Shown here: one piece after another, positions 5,730 through 8,342 of the stretch
How positions within the stretch are numbered: the stretch's first letter is position 1
Layout: each line of letters opens with the position of its first letter
Source of the DNA: PNAI01 sp964575715
GTDB lineage: Bacteria > Pseudomonadota > Alphaproteobacteria > Rhizobiales > Xanthobacteraceae
DNA length: 8,342 nt
Assembly (NCBI GenBank): GCA_964575715.1
Contig: CAZNSG010000229.1
Location: 1 to 8,342 of the forward strand
Direction: 5' to 3'
Translations under genes and position numbers: made by a program
Notes under the pieces: model-generated
Database searches by the model: none
The model's input: only the letters and a program-made list of their open reading frames with translations
Told to the model about the DNA's origin: nothing

Positions 5730-6821
5730 GTGAAACAAGTCGAAGCCGCGGTGATCGGCGTGGGTTGGGTCGGAGGAACGCGCACGGAAACGCTCGCGCG
5801 CACCGCGCTGGTGGACAAGCTCCATCTTTGCGAGATCCGCCCCGACCGCCTGGCCGAGATCAAGAAGCTCTTCCGTCCGGCCACCCCCACGCTCGACTAC
5901 CAGGACATCATCAAGAACGAGAATATCTCGGTGGTCTACATCTCGACCACGCCGGAAACCAATCATTACCCGATCGCGCGCGACTGCCTCAAAGCCGGCA
6001 AGAACGTGATGCTGGAAAAGCCGATCGCGCTCGAATTATGGGAAGCCGATGAGCTGATCATGCTCGCCAAGCGCGGCAACCTTAAATTCACCATCGGCTA
6101 TTCGCAGCGGTTCAATCCGAAAATTGCCTATGCCAAGAAGAAGATCGCCGACGGCACGCTCGGCAAGGTCGTGTCGGTGCTGGTCAGCCGCCATCTCTCG
6201 CGCAGCCTCGGCAAGAAGATCGCAAGCCGCGTACGCCTCTCACCCGTCGTGATGGAATCCACCCACGATCTCGACTTCGTGTTCTGGCTGCTGGAGCCGG
6301 CCAAGCCGGTGCGAGTCTATTCGCAGGGCGCCTACGGCTACATGCAGCCGGTGAATGGCTCGCACGACGTCATGTTCTCGATCGTCACCATGGACAACGG
6401 CGTGGCGGTGATGATCGGCGGCGGCTGGAATTTTCCGCCGAGCTATCCGAATTACTGCTCGACCTGGATCGAGATCACCGGCACCGAAGGCGCGCTGGTG
6501 CTCGACGACACCCAGCGCGACAACTGGCTCAATACCCAGGCCAATGGCCAGGTGTTCCCGATGTCGACTATGCCGGGCGAGCAGGTTGACCACGTGTTCG
6601 CCGGCGGCATGGGACCGGAGACCATCCATTTTCTCGAAGCCTGCATCCGCAGCACGCCGGTCATGGTCACGCCGGAGAGCGCGCGCGTGGTGATGGAAAC
6701 CTACACCGCCGCCGATCTTTCCGCCGATCGCAACGAACCGGTCGACCTGCCGCTGACCAACGAGACCATTTCCGCCGTCGCCGAACTCAAACAGAAGAAC
6801 CGGGCGGGAGCGAATTCGTAA
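5730..6821 (+). CDS. Gfo/Idh/MocA family NAD(P)-dependent oxidoreductase (first of a tandem pair)
   Basis: This is a 363-residue cytosolic dehydrogenase of the glucose-fructose oxidoreductase / inositol dehydrogenase family; such enzymes oxidise or reduce hydroxyls of sugars, cyclitols and related compounds. An N-terminal Rossmann fold is seen as AVIGVGWVGG (7-16), with the dinucleotide-site EKP at 96-98. The C-terminal half has the active-site STHDLDFVFW motif (177-186), with His179 and Asp182 as the expected catalytic His and its H-x2-D partner. GTEGALVLDD and a closing DLSADRNEPVDLPL follow. The GTG at 5730 is chosen because GGGGGAA (5721-5727) precedes it and the Rossmann strand begins at residue 7. 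An in-frame TTG at 5664 would add 22 unconvincing residues. It belongs with the CoA-transferase-fold pair upstream and a paralogue downstream. The substrate is unknown. Confidence 0.9.
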   Translation: MKQVEAAVIGVGWVGGTRTETLARTALVDKLHLCEIRPDRLAEIKKLFRPATPTLDYQDIIKNENISVVYISTTPETNHYPIARDCLKAGKNVMLEKPIALELWEADELIMLAKRGNLKFTIGYSQRFNPKIAYAKKKIADGTLGKVVSVLVSRHLSRSLGKKIASRVRLSPVVMESTHDLDFVFWLLEPAKPVRVYSQGAYGYMQPVNGSHDVMFSIVTMDNGVAVMIGGGWNFPPSYPNYCSTWIEITGTEGALVLDDTQRDNWLNTQANGQVFPMSTMPGEQVDHVFAGGMGPETIHFLEACIRSTPVMVTPESARVVMETYTAADLSADRNEPVDLPLTNETISAVAELKQKNRAGANS

Positions 6822-6964
6822 TGGCGATTCACATTCTGTCATTCCGGGGCGCGCGTATGCGCGAACCCGGAATCCAGACAGAAATTCGGAACATGTATCT
6901 GGATTCCGGGCCCGCCGCTGCGCGGTGTCCCGGAATGACCGGGGAAAGAACTGTACGCCGATGA
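6821..6964 (+). CDS. Possible 47-residue bridging mini-ORF running through the repeat
   Basis: An ATG at 6821-6823 overlaps the TAA of the first oxidoreductase gene (TAATG). It is preceded by GGGAG about 10 bases away. The frame stays open for 47 codons through the whole family A palindrome and ends at TGA 6962-6964, overlapping the ATG of the second oxidoreductase gene (ATGA). The middle of the peptide is the repeat translated in the same frame as copy 1 inside the molybdenum subunit: SFRGA, EPGI, LDSG and PGMT appear in both. No known domain is present. If translated, it would work mainly as a coupler between flanking genes. It may equally be a chance opening in GC-rich DNA. Confidence 0.25.
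   Translation: MAIHILSFRGARMREPGIQTEIRNMYLDSGPAAARCPGMTGERTVRR
6838..6939. repeat. Dispersed double-hairpin palindrome, family A copy 2, between the two oxidoreductase genes
   Basis: This 102-bp element has the same ends as copy 1 (GTCATTCCGGGG and CCCGGAATGAC) and the same two-hairpin plan. ATTCCGGG at 6841-6848 pairs with CCCGGAAT at 6866-6873, and 6903-6910 with 6929-6936. The central part differs from copy 1. The length is again a multiple of three (34 codons). An alternative GTG start (6925) of the downstream oxidoreductase lies inside its right hairpin. Confidence 0.9.
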
Positions 6965-8076
6965 GGACCGAAGCCAAGGACATCGGGCTTGCCATCATTG
7001 GCGGCGGTCGCGTCGGCCTGTTTCGCGGTGAAGTCGCCAACCGCCACCCGGCGGTGAAATGGATTGGCCTTGCCGAAAAGAATCCCAACCGCGCCGGCGA
7101 GGTGGCGCCGCGGATCGGCGCCGATTTCGTCACTTTAGATCACCGCGAGCTGCTGCGCCGGCCGGAAGTGACCGCCGCCATCATCGCCACCGACGAACAT
7201 CTGCACGTCGATCCGATCCTGGCCGCGGTCGAGCGCGGCGTGCCGATGCTGATCGAAAAACCGCTCGCCACGGACCTGGCGCAATCGGCGCGCGTGCTCA
7301 AGGCGATCAAGGACGCCAAATTGGATGCGGTGGTCGGCTACACCCAGCGCTTCCGGCGCAAGTGGCTTGCCGGCAAGGAGAAGGTGCGCACCGGCGCGCT
7401 CGGCGATGTGACGCTGGTGACATCGCGCGCGTTCATGAACCGCCTGGTCGCCATCGACAATTACAAGCGCACGGACGATCCAAAATCAATCTCGCCGATG
7501 GTGATCTCGGGCACGCACGCGCTCGATGTCTGCATGTGGTACCTGGAAAAGAAGACGCCGGTCGAATGCTACGCGCGCTCGATCGACAAGGTGCTGGGGC
7601 CGCTCTACCAGGGCATCGATGCCACCGCCGGCATGATCATGATGAGCGACGGCTGCATCCACCATCTCAACATCTCCTGGGCGCTGCCGGTCACCTGGCC
7701 GGGCGCGGTCTACTCGCTCGAAGTCGGCATCGTCGGCACCGAAGGTGTGCTCACCATCGATGATACGCACCGCGACATGGTGATGGCGGTGACCAAGCCG
7801 CAATCGGAGGGCTACAACCCGGATGCGAGTCGCCTAGTCGATTTTCTCGGCAGCTATCCGCCCGGCGACATGGCGCTCGGCGAATTGCGCGGGCCGATGG
7901 CGGATGAAACCGTGTCCTGGCTCAATCGCGTGGCGCTTGGGTTGCCGACGCCGGCGGCCACTGTCGAGGAAGCGCACAACCGGCTGATGCTGACCAAGGC
8001 GCTTGATCTGTCGGCCAAGCGCAAGCAGCCGGTCAAGCTGCCGCTCGATCCGGACGAAGAGCAAAGAGCGGCCTGA
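6961..8076 (+). CDS. Gfo/Idh/MocA family NAD(P)-dependent oxidoreductase (second of a tandem pair)
   Basis: This 371-residue dehydrogenase is colinear with the preceding gene product and clearly a paralogue. The Rossmann motif AIIGGGRVG spans 11-19 and the dinucleotide-site EKP 99-101. GYTQRFRRKW follows, matching GYSQRFNPKI in the first protein. The catalytic motif GTHALDVCMW has His186 and Asp189. GTEGVLTIDD and a closing DLSAKRKQPVKLPL also parallel the first protein. The two differ widely elsewhere, so different substrates or successive steps are likely. ATG 6961 is preferred; the GTG at 6925 is inside the palindrome and would add 12 residues lacking family character. The nearest purine-rich stretch (GGGGAAAG, 6941-6948) is about 12 bases from the ATG, longer than usual, so translational coupling may help. 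It appears to be the last gene of the operon, with a mosaic palindrome downstream. Confidence 0.9.
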   Translation: MRTEAKDIGLAIIGGGRVGLFRGEVANRHPAVKWIGLAEKNPNRAGEVAPRIGADFVTLDHRELLRRPEVTAAIIATDEHLHVDPILAAVERGVPMLIEKPLATDLAQSARVLKAIKDAKLDAVVGYTQRFRRKWLAGKEKVRTGALGDVTLVTSRAFMNRLVAIDNYKRTDDPKSISPMVISGTHALDVCMWYLEKKTPVECYARSIDKVLGPLYQGIDATAGMIMMSDGCIHHLNISWALPVTWPGAVYSLEVGIVGTEGVLTIDDTHRDMVMAVTKPQSEGYNPDASRLVDFLGSYPPGDMALGELRGPMADETVSWLNRVALGLPTPAATVEEAHNRLMLTKALDLSAKRKQPVKLPLDPDEEQRAA

Positions 8077-8112
8077 ATTTTCTTCTGCCAAATTTAGCGA
8101 GCACCACAATTT

Positions 8113-8265
8113 CTCTTCCCCTCTCCCCTTGCGGGAGAGGGTGCCCGAGCGAAGCGAGGGCGGGTGAGGGGTCTGAACTCTCGTGAGGCTATGACCCCTC
8201 ACCCGGCTCGTGCTCGCTATCGCTCCGCACTCGCCACCCTCTCCCGCAAGGGGAGAGGGGAAGAG
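8113..8265. repeat. Mosaic palindromic element, family B copy 3, downstream of the operon
   Basis: The ends are a perfect 31-bp inverted repeat, 8113-8143 with 8235-8265. Inside, the 13-bp arm CGGGTGAGGGGTC (8161-8173) pairs with 8193-8205. Short imperfect hairpins rich in GAGC/GCGAG lie between. The outer arms and core match the copy at 2665-2867 closely and the copy at 4775-4900 in plan. It lies 36 bases after the stop of the second oxidoreductase gene and could protect the 3' end of the operon mRNA. No T-run follows, so a classical terminator is not supported. Confidence 0.92.
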
Positions 8266-8342
8266 CGCGCGTGGCGCGTTCAGCGAGCTCGTAGGATGGG
8301 CGCTCCTCACCATGAGGCCGATCAACACATGCGGGCAGTAAG
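8266..8342. other. Non-coding window edge with a short CCTCA/TGAGG palindrome, possible third repeat family
   Basis: No gene is supported here. CCTCA (8305-8309) and TGAGG (8313-8317) are inverted repeats around CCA, set in GGGCGCTCCTCACCATGAGG. That resembles the CCTCA-n-TGAGGAGCGC core of another dispersed repeat I associate with Bradyrhizobium-type genomes; this is from memory and only one partial copy is visible. An ATG at 8329 cannot be judged because the window ends. Confidence 0.35.

Noticed and set aside
2665..8265. CRISPR array
   Set aside because: The repeats are long, palindromic, widely spaced and variable in their centres. There are no short direct repeats with uniform spacers.

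Overview
The window looks like an accessory, catabolism-oriented stretch of a GC-rich alphaproteobacterial chromosome. I infer Hyphomicrobiales, in the Bradyrhizobium/Rhodopseudomonas/Xanthobacteraceae range. The inference rests on the GC-rich coding style, frequent GTG starts, the flavour of the protein families, and two families of dispersed palindromes of a kind I associate with those genomes. No taxonomic search was possible.

Layout. (1) 1-2659, plus strand: the end of a [2Fe-2S] small subunit, then a Tat-exported molybdopterin-binding large subunit of the xanthine dehydrogenase / nicotinate-isoquinoline dehydrogenase superfamily. (2) 2665-2867: a multi-hairpin mosaic palindromic element between convergent genes. 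(3) 2871-3779, minus strand: a methylenetetrahydrofolate reductase family protein. (4) 3780-3945: a divergent intergenic region with a clean operator-like inverted repeat at 3799-3822. (5) 3946-8076, plus strand: a probable four-gene operon. It encodes two subunits with the family I CoA-transferase fold, then two tandem Gfo/Idh/MocA NAD(P)-dependent oxidoreductases. (6) 8077-8342: another mosaic palindrome and the edge of what may be a third repeat family.

How the genes may work together. The molybdenum enzyme would hydroxylate a heterocycle or oxidise an aldehyde in the periplasm. The CoA-transferase-fold pair lacks an obvious canonical catalytic Glu in its B subunit and resembles the IpdAB-type pairs known as ring-cleaving hydrolases. 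With the two sugar/cyclitol-type dehydrogenases it suggests a catabolic module of unknown substrate. The reductase gene is divergent and could share a regulator through the palindrome. All of this pathway reasoning is inference.

The most distinctive feature is what the repeats do to genes. A ~105-bp palindrome sits in frame inside the 5' end of the molybdenum-subunit gene and inserts about 35 codons ahead of the Tat signal. A second copy lies between the two oxidoreductase genes and is open in the same reading frame. It forms a 47-codon mini-ORF that overlaps the stop of one gene and the start of the next. A different palindrome separates the two CoA-transferase-fold genes, and its terminal arm is the Shine-Dalgarno sequence of the second gene. 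I see no CRISPR array, tRNA, rRNA, transposase or phage gene.
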